Positions 33,924 to 42,900 of a stretch of DNA of 64,000 nucleotides are shown one piece after another; the stretch's first letter is position 1, and every line of letters begins with the position of its first letter. The position numbers were made by a program, and so were the translations under genes. Under the pieces are notes generated by a model. That model saw only the letters and a program-made list of their open reading frames with translations, was not told the origin of the DNA and ran no database searches. Source of the DNA: Streptomyces sporangiiformans (lineage in GTDB: Bacteria; Actinomycetota; Actinomycetes; Streptomycetales; Streptomycetaceae); assembly GCF_005768555.2 (NCBI RefSeq), contig NZ_VCHX02000352.1, positions 1 through 64,000 of the forward strand, written 5' to 3'.

Positions 33924-34187
33924 TCACCTGTCGCAAAGCTGACTTGCCGCCCTGGACGTGCGCCTGCCCGGGTCGGCGGGGCGGCTGCGCGAGACGATGC
34001 GCATGCCGGTGACGTCCACGACACGCACTTGAAGCGAACCGCACCCGCAGCGGGTCCACACCGTGCTGCCCGCCGCGGTGGTGTGCCGGGACACCACCTG
34101 GAAGGGCTCCGCGCGGTCCGGCCAACCGCAGTGCGGGCATACGTCGCCGGTCGCGCCGCGGGCCCTGCCGTCGGCTGTGCTGGTCAT
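33924..34187 (-). CDS. small zinc-ribbon protein
   Basis: An 87-residue protein with CPHCGWP and RCGCGSLQVRV, four cysteines spaced for a zinc ribbon. The ATG at 34187 has a strong ribosome site (GGAGGAG). A basic tail (SRSRPADPGRRTSR) follows. No enzyme domain is present. It lies between the arabinanase promoter and a divergent LysR gene; similar small proteins occur in streptomycetes, without a known role. It could bind nucleic acid. Confidence 0.65.
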   Translation of the reverse strand: MTSTADGRARGATGDVCPHCGWPDRAEPFQVVSRHTTAAGSTVWTRCGCGSLQVRVVDVTGMRIVSRSRPADPGRRTSRAASQLCDR

Positions 34188-34289
34188 CTGCGACTCCTCC
34201 TGTGCATGCAGGTATGTAAGGGGATACATCCGGAAACGGCTGGATGGACGGTCGCGACACAGCCAGGGTGTACCGACGCCTTTGTGTAC

Positions 34290-34310
34290 GTCCAGGTTGA
34301 CTTCCTGGAC
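34290..34310. promoter_or_regulatory. inverted repeat upstream of lysR
   Basis: GTCCAGG and CCTGGAC form a perfect 7-bp inverted repeat with a 7-bp spacer, 22 bp before the lysR start. It is a candidate autoregulatory LysR box. Confidence 0.45.
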
Positions 34311-34332
34311 CTCACCTTGAAGCGTGGGCTTC

Positions 34333-35238
34333 ATGATTGACCTACGCCGGTTGCATGTCCTCCGGGCGGTCGACCACTACGGAACGGTCACCGCCGCCGC
34401 CCGTGCCCTGCACTTCACCCCGTCCGCCGCCTCTCAGCAGATCCGGCAGCTCGCCCGCGACCTGGGCGTCGACCTGCTGGAGCCGCAGGGGCGCGGCGTA
34501 CGGCTCACCCCGGCCGCGCAGAGCCTGCTGACGCATGCCGACGCGATCCAGGCCCACTGGGAGCGGGCCGAACTCGATCTGCGGGCCGACCACACCGACC
34601 CCGCCGGGCTGCTGCGGACGAGCGGCTTCCCCGTGGCCATCTCGGTCCTGCTCGCCCCGATGGCGGCACACCTGCGGGAACGCCACCCAAAACTCTGCGT
34701 CCGGATCCATGAGGCGGAGGTGACCGAGAGTTTCGATCTGCTCTTCGAGGGCGAGATCGATCTCGCCGTCGTCGAGGCCACCCCGCACAACCCGCCGCTC
34801 AGTGACGCCCGCTTCGACCAACAGCCGCTCCTGGACGACCCGTTCGACCTGGTCGTCCCCGACACGCACCGGCTGGCGGGGCGTACCCACGTCGATCTCA
34901 GGGACGCCGCCCGCGAGGACTGGATCGCCCCGGTGCCGAACAGCCCCTGCCGTCCGCACGTCCTTTCGGCGTGCGGCGCGGCCGGCTTCACGCCCGATGT
35001 CGTCCACCACGCGATGGACTGGAACGTCATGGCCCATCTGGTCGCCAACGGCCTGGGCGTCGCCCTGATCCCCCGCCTCGCCCATCTGACACCGCACCTG
35101 CCGATCAGCCGCGTACGCTGCACCGCCGACCCGCACCGCAAGCTCCTCACCTGCACCCGCAGCGGCGGCCACGAACGACCGGCCGTCGCGGCCGCCCTGC
35201 GCGAACTGCGCGCACTGGCACCTACGGCGGTGGCATGA
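34333..35238 (+). CDS. LysR family transcriptional regulator
   Basis: A 301-residue regulator. The winged helix-turn-helix is at residues 1-60 (GTVTAAARALHFTPSAASQQI). The substrate-binding domain follows, with typical strands such as IDLAVVE. It starts at ATG 34333; a GTG three codons earlier is possible. It is divergent from the small zinc-ribbon gene and convergent with a methyltransferase. The target is unknown; ArgP/IciA-like or amino-acid-responsive regulators have a similar outline, but no assignment is made. Confidence 0.9.
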   Translation: MIDLRRLHVLRAVDHYGTVTAAARALHFTPSAASQQIRQLARDLGVDLLEPQGRGVRLTPAAQSLLTHADAIQAHWERAELDLRADHTDPAGLLRTSGFPVAISVLLAPMAAHLRERHPKLCVRIHEAEVTESFDLLFEGEIDLAVVEATPHNPPLSDARFDQQPLLDDPFDLVVPDTHRLAGRTHVDLRDAAREDWIAPVPNSPCRPHVLSACGAAGFTPDVVHHAMDWNVMAHLVANGLGVALIPRLAHLTPHLPISRVRCTADPHRKLLTCTRSGGHERPAVAAALRELRALAPTAVA

Positions 35239-35284
35239 GGCCGGCGCCCGGCAACGAGAGCCTGGAGCGATCACCTGCAGCGGG

Positions 35285-36019
35285 CTACTCCCCCTCCGGC
35301 CGCAGGGCGACGAAGACGAACTCCCGGCCCGGCCGGTCGGGGGCGTCGCGCACGTCGTCCACCACGTACCCCTGCGCGGTCAACTCCGCCTCGATCTCCG
35401 CCCGCTCGCGAGAACGCAGCGTCGAATCCGAGGTCAGTACCTGCCCGTCCGCGGCGAACACATAAGTCCAGCGGAAACTCACCAGCGGCTCACTGACCTC
35501 GACCAGGTCGACCCAGCTCTCGACCGCGCCGACGCCCGGAATCTCCACCACGCCGTACGAGGCGTCACGGTTCCACTCCTCCCAGGCGCGCTGCGCGGGA
35601 TCCCGGGTCTCGAACACGAAACGCCCGCCCGGCCGCAGCGCTTCGTAAGCCCCTCGCAGGGTCATCCGCCACGCCTCGGAGTCGGTGATCTCCTGGGCGG
35701 CGTTCGCCGTCATGGTCGCGAGGTCGACCCGCAGCGGCGGGAGCGCCGTAGCATCACCATGGATCCAGCGCACCCGGTCGCCACCCGGCTTGGCCCGGGC
35801 CACATCGAGGGACGCGGCGGCCGGATCAACACCGACGACCTCGATCCCCCGGCCGGCCAGCGAAAGCGCGAACACGCCCGTCCCGCAGCCGATGTCCAGC
35901 ACCCGGCGCGCCCCGAACTCCTCCACGACGCGGACGTACGCGTCGAGATCGCTTCGGTCGGGGTCGAGCGGGTCGTAGATCGCGGCGAGCCGGGGATTCC
36001 TGAATACCTCGCCAGCCAT
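35285..36019 (-). CDS. class I SAM-dependent methyltransferase
   Basis: A 244-residue methyltransferase. The SAM-binding motif I is VLDIGCGTGVFALSLAGRG and the acidic end of strand 2 is VVGVDPAAASL. The C-terminal half has WVDLVEVSEPLVSFRWTYVF, common in small methyltransferases of unknown substrate. ATG 36019 was chosen because the sequence before it is not protein-like. It is convergent with lysR, 46 bp apart. Confidence 0.85.
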   Translation of the reverse strand: MAGEVFRNPRLAAIYDPLDPDRSDLDAYVRVVEEFGARRVLDIGCGTGVFALSLAGRGIEVVGVDPAAASLDVARAKPGGDRVRWIHGDATALPPLRVDLATMTANAAQEITDSEAWRMTLRGAYEALRPGGRFVFETRDPAQRAWEEWNRDASYGVVEIPGVGAVESWVDLVEVSEPLVSFRWTYVFAADGQVLTSDSTLRSRERAEIEAELTAQGYVVDDVRDAPDRPGREFVFVALRPEGE

Positions 36020-36183
36020 GAGACCAAAGGTATCCGGCGCGTCCGGGGCCGGGCAGGCTCGCGACGGCATGCGGAATGTGCCCCAACTCCGGTGGAAGCA
36101 GGGGACGTTGGGCGGTAGGTCCTCAGCTTCCGCACAGCCGCGCACCAAGGCTTTCCTCAGATACGCCCCTACGTTCTTGGCCC

Positions 36184-36917
36184 ATGACCGAGAACACCAC
36201 TCCCCACGGCAACGCCCCCGAGGCGTACTCCGACACCACCGTGTCCGGCAGGCACCGCCGGGACAAGAGCGTCCAGCGACGCCGTGTGCTGATCGGCGGC
36301 GGCACCATCGCCGTGACCGGCGGGCTGGCGGCGGCCGGGCTCGCAGCCGCCGAACCGAGCACCAGGAAGAAACAGACCAAGGCGTCGACCTCCGCCACCA
36401 GCAGCGTGTGCGTTCTCAACGCCGAGGTCACCGAGGGCCCGTACTCCCTCGAAGGCGCCCTCGTCCGCGAGGACATCAGGGAGGACAAATAGGGCTTCGA
36501 GGTCCGGTACACCTTCACGGTCGTCGACATCGCGAACGACTGCGCCCCGCTCGCGGACGCCCTGGTCGAGATCAGAACGGCCAGTGCGGCATCACCTCGA
36601 TCTGGCCCGGCCACTACGTCTCCCGCGCCGTCCACGTCCATATGCGCGTCCACACGGACGTCACGCTCACCGACGACTCGTACACCGGTGGCGAGATCAT
36701 CCACACCGGCCAGCTGTTCTTCGACCCGGACATCAACGAGGAGATCCAGGCGACCTCCCCGTACTCGGCCAACACCACCCCCGAGACCGCCCTCGCCGAC
36801 GACAGCATCTACGACGACGGCGGCGCCTCCTCCGGTCTGCTGACGCTGACGGCACTGGGCTCCAGCGTGTCGGACGGCTACAAGGCCACGCTCACCGTCG
36901 GCATCGACAGCACCTGA
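36184..36917 (+). pseudogene. intradiol dioxygenase pseudogene
   Basis: The start codes for a twin-arginine leader (RRRVLIGGG) and the N-terminus of a secreted intradiol ring-cleavage dioxygenase-like protein (CVLNAEVTEGPY). A TAG at 36490-36492 stops the frame. Reading past it gives FTVVDIANDCAPLADALVEI and then breaks off where the family has its first iron-ligand region. In another frame, ITSIWPGHYVSRAVHVHMRV and the normal C-terminal part continue to TGA at 36917. So there is one nonsense codon plus an out-of-frame internal deletion, which removes the first tyrosine/histidine ligands. The protein would have acted outside the cell on aromatic compounds. Confidence 0.85.
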
Positions 36918-36947
36918 GCCGAGGACCGAGCCGAAAGCAGCGTCGAC

Positions 36948-36977
36948 GGCCCGGGACCAGAGCTGGAGTCCCGGGCC
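36948..36977. terminator. terminator between dioxygenase pseudogene and ABC permease
   Basis: GGCCCGGGAC (36948-36957) pairs with GTCCCGGGCC (36968-36977) around a 10-nt loop, between converging units. Confidence 0.8.
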
Positions 36978-36984
36978 TTGCCCC

Positions 36985-37845
36985 TCACTGCCCCGACAAG
37001 CCCGTGTGCGCCACCCCCCGCACGATCTGCCGCTGGAACAGTACGAAGACGATCAGCAGCGGCAGGCCCGCGATGACGACCGACGCCATCATCTGCTCGT
37101 AGCGCAGGCCGTAGGAGGTCTGGACGTTGACCAGGCCCACCGGAAGGGTCATGCCGCCCGGGTCGGTGGTCACCAGGAACGGCCAGAGGAAGTTGTTCCA
37201 GGTGGAGATGAAGGTGAAGATACCCACAGCGGCCAGCACCGGGCGGGACAGTGGCATCACGATCGTCCAGAACACCCGCCAGCGGCCGGCGCCGTCGACG
37301 AAGGCCGCCTCCTCCAGTTCGCGGGGAACGCCGTCGAAGAACTTGACCAGGATGAACACCATGGCCGGGGCGGCGACTTGGGGCAGGATCACACCCCAGT
37401 AGGTGTCGACCAGGCCGAGTTGGACCATCTCGGCGAACAGCGGGGCCATCAGGACCTGGGGCGGAACCATGATTCCGGCGAGGACGACGGCGTACAGGAT
37501 CTTGCGGCCGCGGAACTCCGTGCGGGAGAAGCCGTACGCCGCCATCGCGCAGAGCAGGACCGTCAGGATGGTGGTCATCACCGAGATGTACGCCGTGTTG
37601 AACATCCAGCGGCCGATGTCCCCCGCTTCCCAGACCTTCCGGTACGCGTCCAGGGTGAGGTGCGAGCCGATCCAGCGCAGGGGCGTCTTCGTTGCCTCGC
37701 CCTCCGGTTTGAGGGACGTCGCCACGGTCCAGGCCAGGGGGAGAATCCACACCACCGCTAGGATCAGGGCACCGGCCAGCATCACCCAGCGGCCCGGTGT
37801 CCAGCGGACCTTGCGTCCCTCGTCGGTTGACGTCAGCACGCTCAC
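36985..37845 (-). CDS. carbohydrate ABC permease, MalG type (system 1)
   Basis: A 286-residue membrane permease of the CUT1 family. About six helices are visible, and the EAA loop reads EEAAFVDGAGRWRVFWTIVMPLSRP. It starts at GTG 37845 with the ribosome site GGGAGGCA, overlapping the stop of the partner permease by 4 bp. It is the last gene of a three-gene operon (binding protein, two permeases). No ATPase gene accompanies it, so a shared ATPase such as MsiK is expected. It is a paralog of the permease at 43990-44838. Confidence 0.92.
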   Translation of the reverse strand: MSVLTSTDEGRKVRWTPGRWVMLAGALILAVVWILPLAWTVATSLKPEGEATKTPLRWIGSHLTLDAYRKVWEAGDIGRWMFNTAYISVMTTILTVLLCAMAAYGFSRTEFRGRKILYAVVLAGIMVPPQVLMAPLFAEMVQLGLVDTYWGVILPQVAAPAMVFILVKFFDGVPRELEEAAFVDGAGRWRVFWTIVMPLSRPVLAAVGIFTFISTWNNFLWPFLVTTDPGGMTLPVGLVNVQTSYGLRYEQMMASVVIAGLPLLIVFVLFQRQIVRGVAHTGLSGQ

Positions 37846-38792
37846 TTCGCTGCCTCCCCACTCCGGCGGGACAGCCGCAGCTGCACCAGTGAAACGACCA
37901 CGATCAGTGCGAAGAAGATGTACGAGACGGCCGACGCGTAGCCGATGCGGTAGCCGGTGAACCCGGACTGGTAGACGTACTGGAGGATCGGGCGGGTCGA
38001 GTCGTCGGGGCCACCGCCCGTCATGATGTACACCTGGTCGAAGATCTTCAGGGAGGCCAGGATCTGGAGGATCAGGACCAGTCCCGTGGTGCGCTTCAGC
38101 AGCGGGAGGGTCACGTGCCGCAACCTGTGCCAAGCCCCCGCGCCGTCCAACTCCGCCGCCTCGTAGAGGTGTCGGGGGATGGACTGCAACGCCGCCAGGT
38201 AGAGAAGGAAGTTGAAACCGACCGTCCACCAGACCGTGGCGAGGACGATCGAGAGCATCGCGTAGCGCTCGTCCGTCAGCCAGCCGATGCCCGGGTGCAG
38301 GCCGAAGGCGGCGAGCAGCTGGTCCGCGAAGCCGAAGTCCGAGGGGAAGATCACCCAGAGGAACAGCAGACCGATCACGCCCGACGGCAGGAGGAAGGGC
38401 GCGAACCACGAGAGCCGCCACAGCCATTGGACGAACCGCAGGTGGTGCGAGAGCAGCGCCATGACCAGGCCCGTCACCACCAGCGGCACCGTCGACAGGA
38501 TCGTGAACCAGATCGTGTTCCACAGTGACGACCAGACGCCCGGGTCCCGGAAGGCCTCCGCGTAGTTGTCGAAGCCGATGAACTCCCCTCCCTCACCGGT
38601 GATGTTGTCGCTGCGCAGGCTCATGCCGATGCCGGAGACCAGCGGCCAGAGGAGGAAGAGGGCGTAGGCGAGGAAGAAGGGGCCGATGAACATCAAGCCG
38701 TGCTCGGTCCACTTACGGCGGATGCCGACGGGCCGGGCCGCCGGTTTGTCCGCCGAGACCGGGACGGAGGTCGCGGTCGTCGTCGTGGTCAC
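37842..38792 (-). CDS. carbohydrate ABC permease, MalF type (system 1)
   Basis: A 316-residue membrane permease of the CUT1 family. It has a threonine-rich N-terminus, six to seven helices and the EAA loop YEAAELDGAGAWHRLRHVTLP. It starts at GTG 38792 after AGGAGGT, overlapping the binding-protein stop (GTGA). It is a paralog of 44835-45782: both contain NITGEG, a LWRL-FAPFLLPS-V motif and WWTVGF-FLLYLAALQ-IP. Confidence 0.92.
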   Translation of the reverse strand: MTTTTTATSVPVSADKPAARPVGIRRKWTEHGLMFIGPFFLAYALFLLWPLVSGIGMSLRSDNITGEGGEFIGFDNYAEAFRDPGVWSSLWNTIWFTILSTVPLVVTGLVMALLSHHLRFVQWLWRLSWFAPFLLPSGVIGLLFLWVIFPSDFGFADQLLAAFGLHPGIGWLTDERYAMLSIVLATVWWTVGFNFLLYLAALQSIPRHLYEAAELDGAGAWHRLRHVTLPLLKRTTGLVLILQILASLKIFDQVYIMTGGGPDDSTRPILQYVYQSGFTGYRIGYASAVSYIFFALIVVVSLVQLRLSRRSGEAAK

Positions 38793-40144
38793 GCGGCACC
38801 TCCTGCGCTGCCGAGTGAATCGCTGCCAAGCGGATCGGGCGTGTCGAGCAGCTTCCGCAGTCTCTTCTTCGCCGCGCTCAGGGCGCCTCGCGGCGTGCGC
38901 GATCCGGTGAGGACGCCCGAGAAGACCGCGCCCAGCTGGATCCACATCGGCGAGGCCGAGCCCGCGAACCAGGCGGGCTGGTCGAGGACCACGTCGTCGA
39001 TGACCGAGCGGTACTCGGACTGCGGCTCCAGCTTCAGATAGGCCGGTTCCTCCAGAGTCGGCAGATACGCGGGTACGTGGCCGCCCTTGGCCCAGTCAAC
39101 GGAGTGCTTGAGCATCCAGGCGACGAAGGTGTGGACGGCCTCGGTCGCCGCGTCCGAGCGGCCGTCCTGATGCGGGAGCACGAAGGAGTGGCAGTCGGCC
39201 TGGGCGGCGGGGCGCCCGAAGAGCCCGGGTACGCGGGTCATGGAGAACGGCAGCTTGCTGGTGGCGAAGGTGGACACCTCCCACTCGCCGTTGAGGTGGA
39301 AGGCGGTCTTGCCGGCGTTGAACACCCCGATGGAGCCTGGGTAGTCGACGCGGCGGACCATCAGGCCGTCCTCGGTGAGCGAGGCCATGAACTCAAGGAT
39401 CTCCAGGGCCTTGGCGTCGTCGAGCGCGAGGCGTCTGCCGTCCGCGGACAGGACCGTGCCGCCCAGCTGCGAGTAGAAGGTGGCGAACAGGCGCCAGGGC
39501 GTGACACAGTCGGGGCCCGTCGTCTCGGCGGTCAGCCCGGGTGCGCCCGTGGCCTTCTTCGCCGCGCGCAGGGCGTCCGTGAACTCCCGGGCGCTGCCGA
39601 TGGTCCGGAGCTTCCCGCCGTCGCCGAGCAGCCCGGCCTTCTCGCAGACGTCGGTGTTGTAGTAGAGCACCATGGGGTGGGTGTCGAAGGGGATGGCGTA
39701 CTGCTTCCCGTCGACCGTGCCGCGCTTCCAGATGGCCTCGGGGAACTGGCTGCTCCCGACGCCCAGTTCCCGGAGCCGGTCCAGGTCGAACGGGTCGAGG
39801 AGCCGCCCGGGGCCGAAGCCCGCGAGCCTGGCCAGGTGGAGGACCGCCACCTCGGGCGCCCGCCCGCCGGCCCCTGCCATGCTCAGCTTCGTGTAGTACG
39901 GAGTGCCCCATTGGAGCTGGGTCGCCTCCAGGTCGATCCCCGGGTGCTCCTTGGCGAACGCGTCGACCAGCGCGGTCATGTTGGCCCCGTCGCCACCGCC
40001 GAAGAGGTGCCAGTAGCGCAGCCGAGTCCTCCCCTCGGCACCGAAGGAGGGTGCGGCGCAGCCCGCCGCGCCCAGCGCCAGTCCTCCGGTGGCGGCGAGT
40101 AACTTCCGTCTGGTCAGGCGTGGTTCATGTCGTACATCGTTCAC
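38789..40144 (-). CDS. sugar-binding lipoprotein (system 1)
   Basis: A 451-residue CUT1 substrate-binding protein. The twin-arginine signal (LTRRKLLAATGG) ends in lipobox AAGC with Cys29. The mature fold shows RYWHLFGGGDGANM and PYYTKLSMAGAGGRAPEVAVLHL. It starts at GTG 40144 with the ribosome site AAGGA. From its genomic company, an arabino-oligosaccharide or pectin-derived oligosaccharide is the likely ligand. It is clearly paralogous to 45779-47128, and both operons start from the same promoter/operator element. Confidence 0.9.
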   Translation of the reverse strand: MNDVRHEPRLTRRKLLAATGGLALGAAGCAAPSFGAEGRTRLRYWHLFGGGDGANMTALVDAFAKEHPGIDLEATQLQWGTPYYTKLSMAGAGGRAPEVAVLHLARLAGFGPGRLLDPFDLDRLRELGVGSSQFPEAIWKRGTVDGKQYAIPFDTHPMVLYYNTDVCEKAGLLGDGGKLRTIGSAREFTDALRAAKKATGAPGLTAETTGPDCVTPWRLFATFYSQLGGTVLSADGRRLALDDAKALEILEFMASLTEDGLMVRRVDYPGSIGVFNAGKTAFHLNGEWEVSTFATSKLPFSMTRVPGLFGRPAAQADCHSFVLPHQDGRSDAATEAVHTFVAWMLKHSVDWAKGGHVPAYLPTLEEPAYLKLEPQSEYRSVIDDVVLDQPAWFAGSASPMWIQLGAVFSGVLTGSRTPRGALSAAKKRLRKLLDTPDPLGSDSLGSAGGAA

Positions 40145-40161
40145 GGCCCGTCCTTGAGTTG

Positions 40162-40226
40162 TCCGAAATTCCGAACTATGCCCGTAACTTCGGACGGACC
40201 GTAGAGTCGAAGCGCTTCCGCGTCAA
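40162..40226 (-). promoter_or_regulatory. shared promoter/operator element, copy 2 (ABC system 1)
   Basis: On the minus strand, TTGACG (40221-40226), 17-bp spacer and TACGGT (40198-40203). The spacer holds GGAAGCGCTTCG, a near-palindrome of the kind bound by LacI-family proteins. Between promoter and gene lies TCCGAAATTCCGAA (40162-40175), 11 of 14 matches to the IclR-type motif. Confidence 0.75.
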
Positions 40227-40251
40227 CGGTTCGCGCAAGCTTTCGCGCGAT

Positions 40252-41160
40252 CTAGACGGCGACCGGCTCCGCCACCTCGGCCGCCTCTTCCGTCGCCCTC
40301 TCCTTGCGGTGGGCGCGGATCGAGTAGGCCAGGGCGGCGGCCCACAGCGCGTACAGCAGGACGTAGACGGGGGTGCTCAGCGCGCTGGACACGGCGATCC
40401 AGTCGCTCTTCAGGAGCGTATTGACGTTGGTCACGATGATGACGCCGCCGACCGCGGAGCCGAGCACGCGCGGCGGGACGAGGCGTACCAGCCAGGCGGC
40501 TATCGGGGCGGCGATCAGCCCACCGAGGAGGAAGGCGGCGACCCAGGCCCAGTCGAGGCCCTGTGAGCCGAGGGAGAGGAGGAAGCCGAGGCTGGCGGCG
40601 ATCGCGACCATGAACTCGCTGGTGTCGATCGAGCCGATCACCTTGCGGGGTTCCATGCGACCGCTGGCCAGCAGGGCCGGGGTACCGACCGGGCCCCAGC
40701 CGCCCCCGCCCGTCGCGTCCAGGAACCCGGCGACCAGCCCGAGCGGCGACAGGAACCGTTTGCCGAGCGGCTTGCCGAGGTTGCCCTTGGGCATACCGCG
40801 GAACGTGAACCGGGACATGACGTACAGGCCGAGCCCGAGCAGGATCAGCGACATCACCGGCTCGGCGACCCCGGTGGACAGCCGGGACAGGACGGTCGCG
40901 CCGAGGAACGCTCCAAGGGCGCCGGGCACGCCGATCCTGGCGACGACCTTCCAGTCCACGTTCCCGAAGCGCCAGTGCGCGGCCCCGGACATCAGGGTCG
41001 TACCGATCTCGGCGAGGTGGACCGTGGCCGAGGCCGCGGCCGGGTTGGTACCCAGGGCGAGCAGCAGGGTGGTCGAGGTCACGCCGTAGGCCATGCCAAG
41101 GCTGCCGTCCACCAACTGGGCCCCCAGGCCCGCCAGTGCGAGCAGTACCAGCGTGCGCAT
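40252..41160 (-). CDS. TSUP (TauE/SafE) family anion permease
   Basis: A 302-residue membrane protein with about eight helices in two related halves (GVTSTTLLLALGTNPAAASATVHLAEIGTT and FLDATGGGGWGPVGTPALLASG), the hallmark of sulfite/sulfonate exporter-type permeases. ATG 41160 is preferred because GGGGA stands 9 bp before it; an in-frame ATG at 41178 has no ribosome site. It lies with its tail facing the ABC operon promoter. Function: probably transport of a sulfur anion or organic acid. Confidence 0.88.
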   Translation of the reverse strand: MRTLVLLALAGLGAQLVDGSLGMAYGVTSTTLLLALGTNPAAASATVHLAEIGTTLMSGAAHWRFGNVDWKVVARIGVPGALGAFLGATVLSRLSTGVAEPVMSLILLGLGLYVMSRFTFRGMPKGNLGKPLGKRFLSPLGLVAGFLDATGGGGWGPVGTPALLASGRMEPRKVIGSIDTSEFMVAIAASLGFLLSLGSQGLDWAWVAAFLLGGLIAAPIAAWLVRLVPPRVLGSAVGGVIIVTNVNTLLKSDWIAVSSALSTPVYVLLYALWAAALAYSIRAHRKERATEEAAEVAEPVAV

Positions 41161-41189
41161 ACGCGTCTGTCCCCTCATTCCCTAGCTTG

Positions 41190-41206
41190 CCTACCGGTTC
41201 AGTAGG
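41190..41206 (-). promoter_or_regulatory. inverted repeat upstream of TSUP gene
   Basis: CCTAC-CGGTTCA-GTAGG is a 5-bp inverted repeat with a 7-bp spacer, about 30 bp before the gene start. It is a possible operator. Confidence 0.35.
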
Positions 41207-41335
41207 AATTCCCGGACGAGGGTAGGCGATCAAGGTGAGAAGACGTTGAAGGCGATGTGAAGACGCATCACAGTCCGGGGCGGGCCAAAGGGGCTGATGT
41301 TCCAGCCCATTTGGCGCCCTGTCGTCCTGTGACCG

Positions 41336-42847
41336 TCACACCAGGCGGATCACGTTCCAGGAAAGCGGCTCCAGGACGCCGCTGAGCGTGCCGTCGTGGA
41401 GGGTGGTGTCCGTGACGGGGTGCGGGGTGACGCGGTCCGGGGTGTCGAGGGTGTTGCGGGCCTCGGGATCGGTGTCCGCCAGTGCGGAGTGCTCCAGAAC
41501 CGAGGTCAACTCCAGGCCATTCAGCGCGACTTCGAGCGGAAGCCGCTCCGTCCGGCTGCGGTTGACCGCGAACACCGTCACCGAACCGTCCTCGGCGCGC
41601 ACGGCCGTGGCGTGCAGCAGGTCCGTCTCGCCGTACTTCTTCGTCTCGTACGTCGGCGAGTCCACGCGGACGTCGAGGACCTGCCCACGCCCGTACCGGG
41701 AGGCCTGCGCGAACGGGAAGAACGTCGTCTGCCGCCAGGCCGGACCGCCCGGCTCCGTGAGGATCGGCGCGATGACGTTGACGAGTTGGGCGAGGCAGGC
41801 GACGGTCACCCGGTCCGCGTGCCGCAGCAGCGCGATGAGCAGGGAGCCGAAGACGACCGCGTCCATGACGCTGTAGTTGTTCTCCAGCAGACGGGGCGCC
41901 TGCGGCCAGTCCCGCGCGGAGGAGTCCTCGATCGCGTGCCACTCCGACGTGTACCAGACGTTCCACTCGTCGAAGGACAGGTTGATCTTCTTCTTGGACT
42001 TCAGCTTCGCGCCCACGTGGTCGCAGGTCGCGACGACGTTCTCGATGAAGGACTCCATGTCGACGGCGGAGGCGAGGAAGGAGTCGACGTCGCCGTCCTG
42101 GGGCTCGTAGTAGGCGTGCAGGGAGATGTGGTCGACGAGGTCGTACGTCTCCGCCAGGACGGTCGCCTCCCACGCGGCGAAGGTGGGCATGCCCTGGCTG
42201 GAGGACCCGCAGGCGACCAGTTCGACGGACGGGTCGATCTGCCGCATGGCCCGGGCGGTCTCGGCGGCGACGCGGCCGTATTCCTCGGCGGTCTTGTGCC
42301 CGGTCTGCCAGGGACCGTCCATCTCGTTTCCGAGGCACCACAGCCTGATCCCGAAGGGGTCCTTGTCGCCGTGGGCCGCGCGGAGGTCCGACAGGGCCGT
42401 GCCGGAGGGGTGGTTGGCGTACTCCTGGAGTTCCAGCGCCTCCGCGACCCCCCGGGTGCCCAGGTTGAGGGCCATCATCGGCTCGGCCTGCGGGCCGATC
42501 TTCTTCAGGAAGGCGATGTACTCGCTGAGCCCGAAGCGGTTGGTCTCCGTGGACCGCCAGGCGAGGTCGAGCCGGCGGGGCCGCTCGTCCGCGGGGCCCA
42601 CCGAGTCCTCCCACTTGTAGCCGGAGACGAAGTTGCCTCCGGGGTAGCGGATCGTGGTCACGCCGAGCTCGCGGACGAGTTCGAGGACGTCGGTACGGAG
42701 GCCTCCGGCGTCGGCCGAGGGGTGGTCGGGTTCGTAGATGCCGGTGTAGACGCAGCGGCCGAGGTGCTCGACGAAGGAGCCGAAGAGACGCGGGTTGACC
42801 TCACCGATGGTGAAGGCGGGATCGAGGGTGAAGCGGGCGGTGCGCAT
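41336..42847 (-). CDS. GH51 alpha-L-arabinofuranosidase
   Basis: A 503-residue intracellular family 51 enzyme that removes terminal L-arabinofuranose from imported arabino-oligosaccharides. The acid/base Glu175 is in CLGNEMDG and the nucleophile Glu294 in LSFDEWNVW. The N-terminal barrel and C-terminal jelly roll have normal length. There is no signal peptide. The ATG is preceded by AGGAAAAG. It is the last gene of the arabinan operon 47128 to 41336. Three 15-bp tandem repeats stand immediately before it. Confidence 0.95.
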   Translation of the reverse strand: MRTARFTLDPAFTIGEVNPRLFGSFVEHLGRCVYTGIYEPDHPSADAGGLRTDVLELVRELGVTTIRYPGGNFVSGYKWEDSVGPADERPRRLDLAWRSTETNRFGLSEYIAFLKKIGPQAEPMMALNLGTRGVAEALELQEYANHPSGTALSDLRAAHGDKDPFGIRLWCLGNEMDGPWQTGHKTAEEYGRVAAETARAMRQIDPSVELVACGSSSQGMPTFAAWEATVLAETYDLVDHISLHAYYEPQDGDVDSFLASAVDMESFIENVVATCDHVGAKLKSKKKINLSFDEWNVWYTSEWHAIEDSSARDWPQAPRLLENNYSVMDAVVFGSLLIALLRHADRVTVACLAQLVNVIAPILTEPGGPAWRQTTFFPFAQASRYGRGQVLDVRVDSPTYETKKYGETDLLHATAVRAEDGSVTVFAVNRSRTERLPLEVALNGLELTSVLEHSALADTDPEARNTLDTPDRVTPHPVTDTTLHDGTLSGVLEPLSWNVIRLV

Positions 42848-42854
42848 CTTTTCC

Positions 42855-42899
42855 TTTCGAGGGGTTCAGTTTCGAGGGGTGCAGTTTCGAGGGGTGCAG
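42855..42899 (-). repeat. three 15-bp tandem repeats before GH51 gene
   Basis: Units at 42855-42869, 42870-42884 and 42885-42899 read TTTCGAGGGGTGCAG, with one base changed in the first. They lie 8 bp from the GH51 start and would be part of its mRNA leader. Confidence 0.85.
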
Positions 42900-42900
42900 T

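Noticed and set aside
42855-42899. Short CRISPR array
   Set aside because: Three contiguous 15-bp units without spacers and no cas genes; simple tandem repeat.
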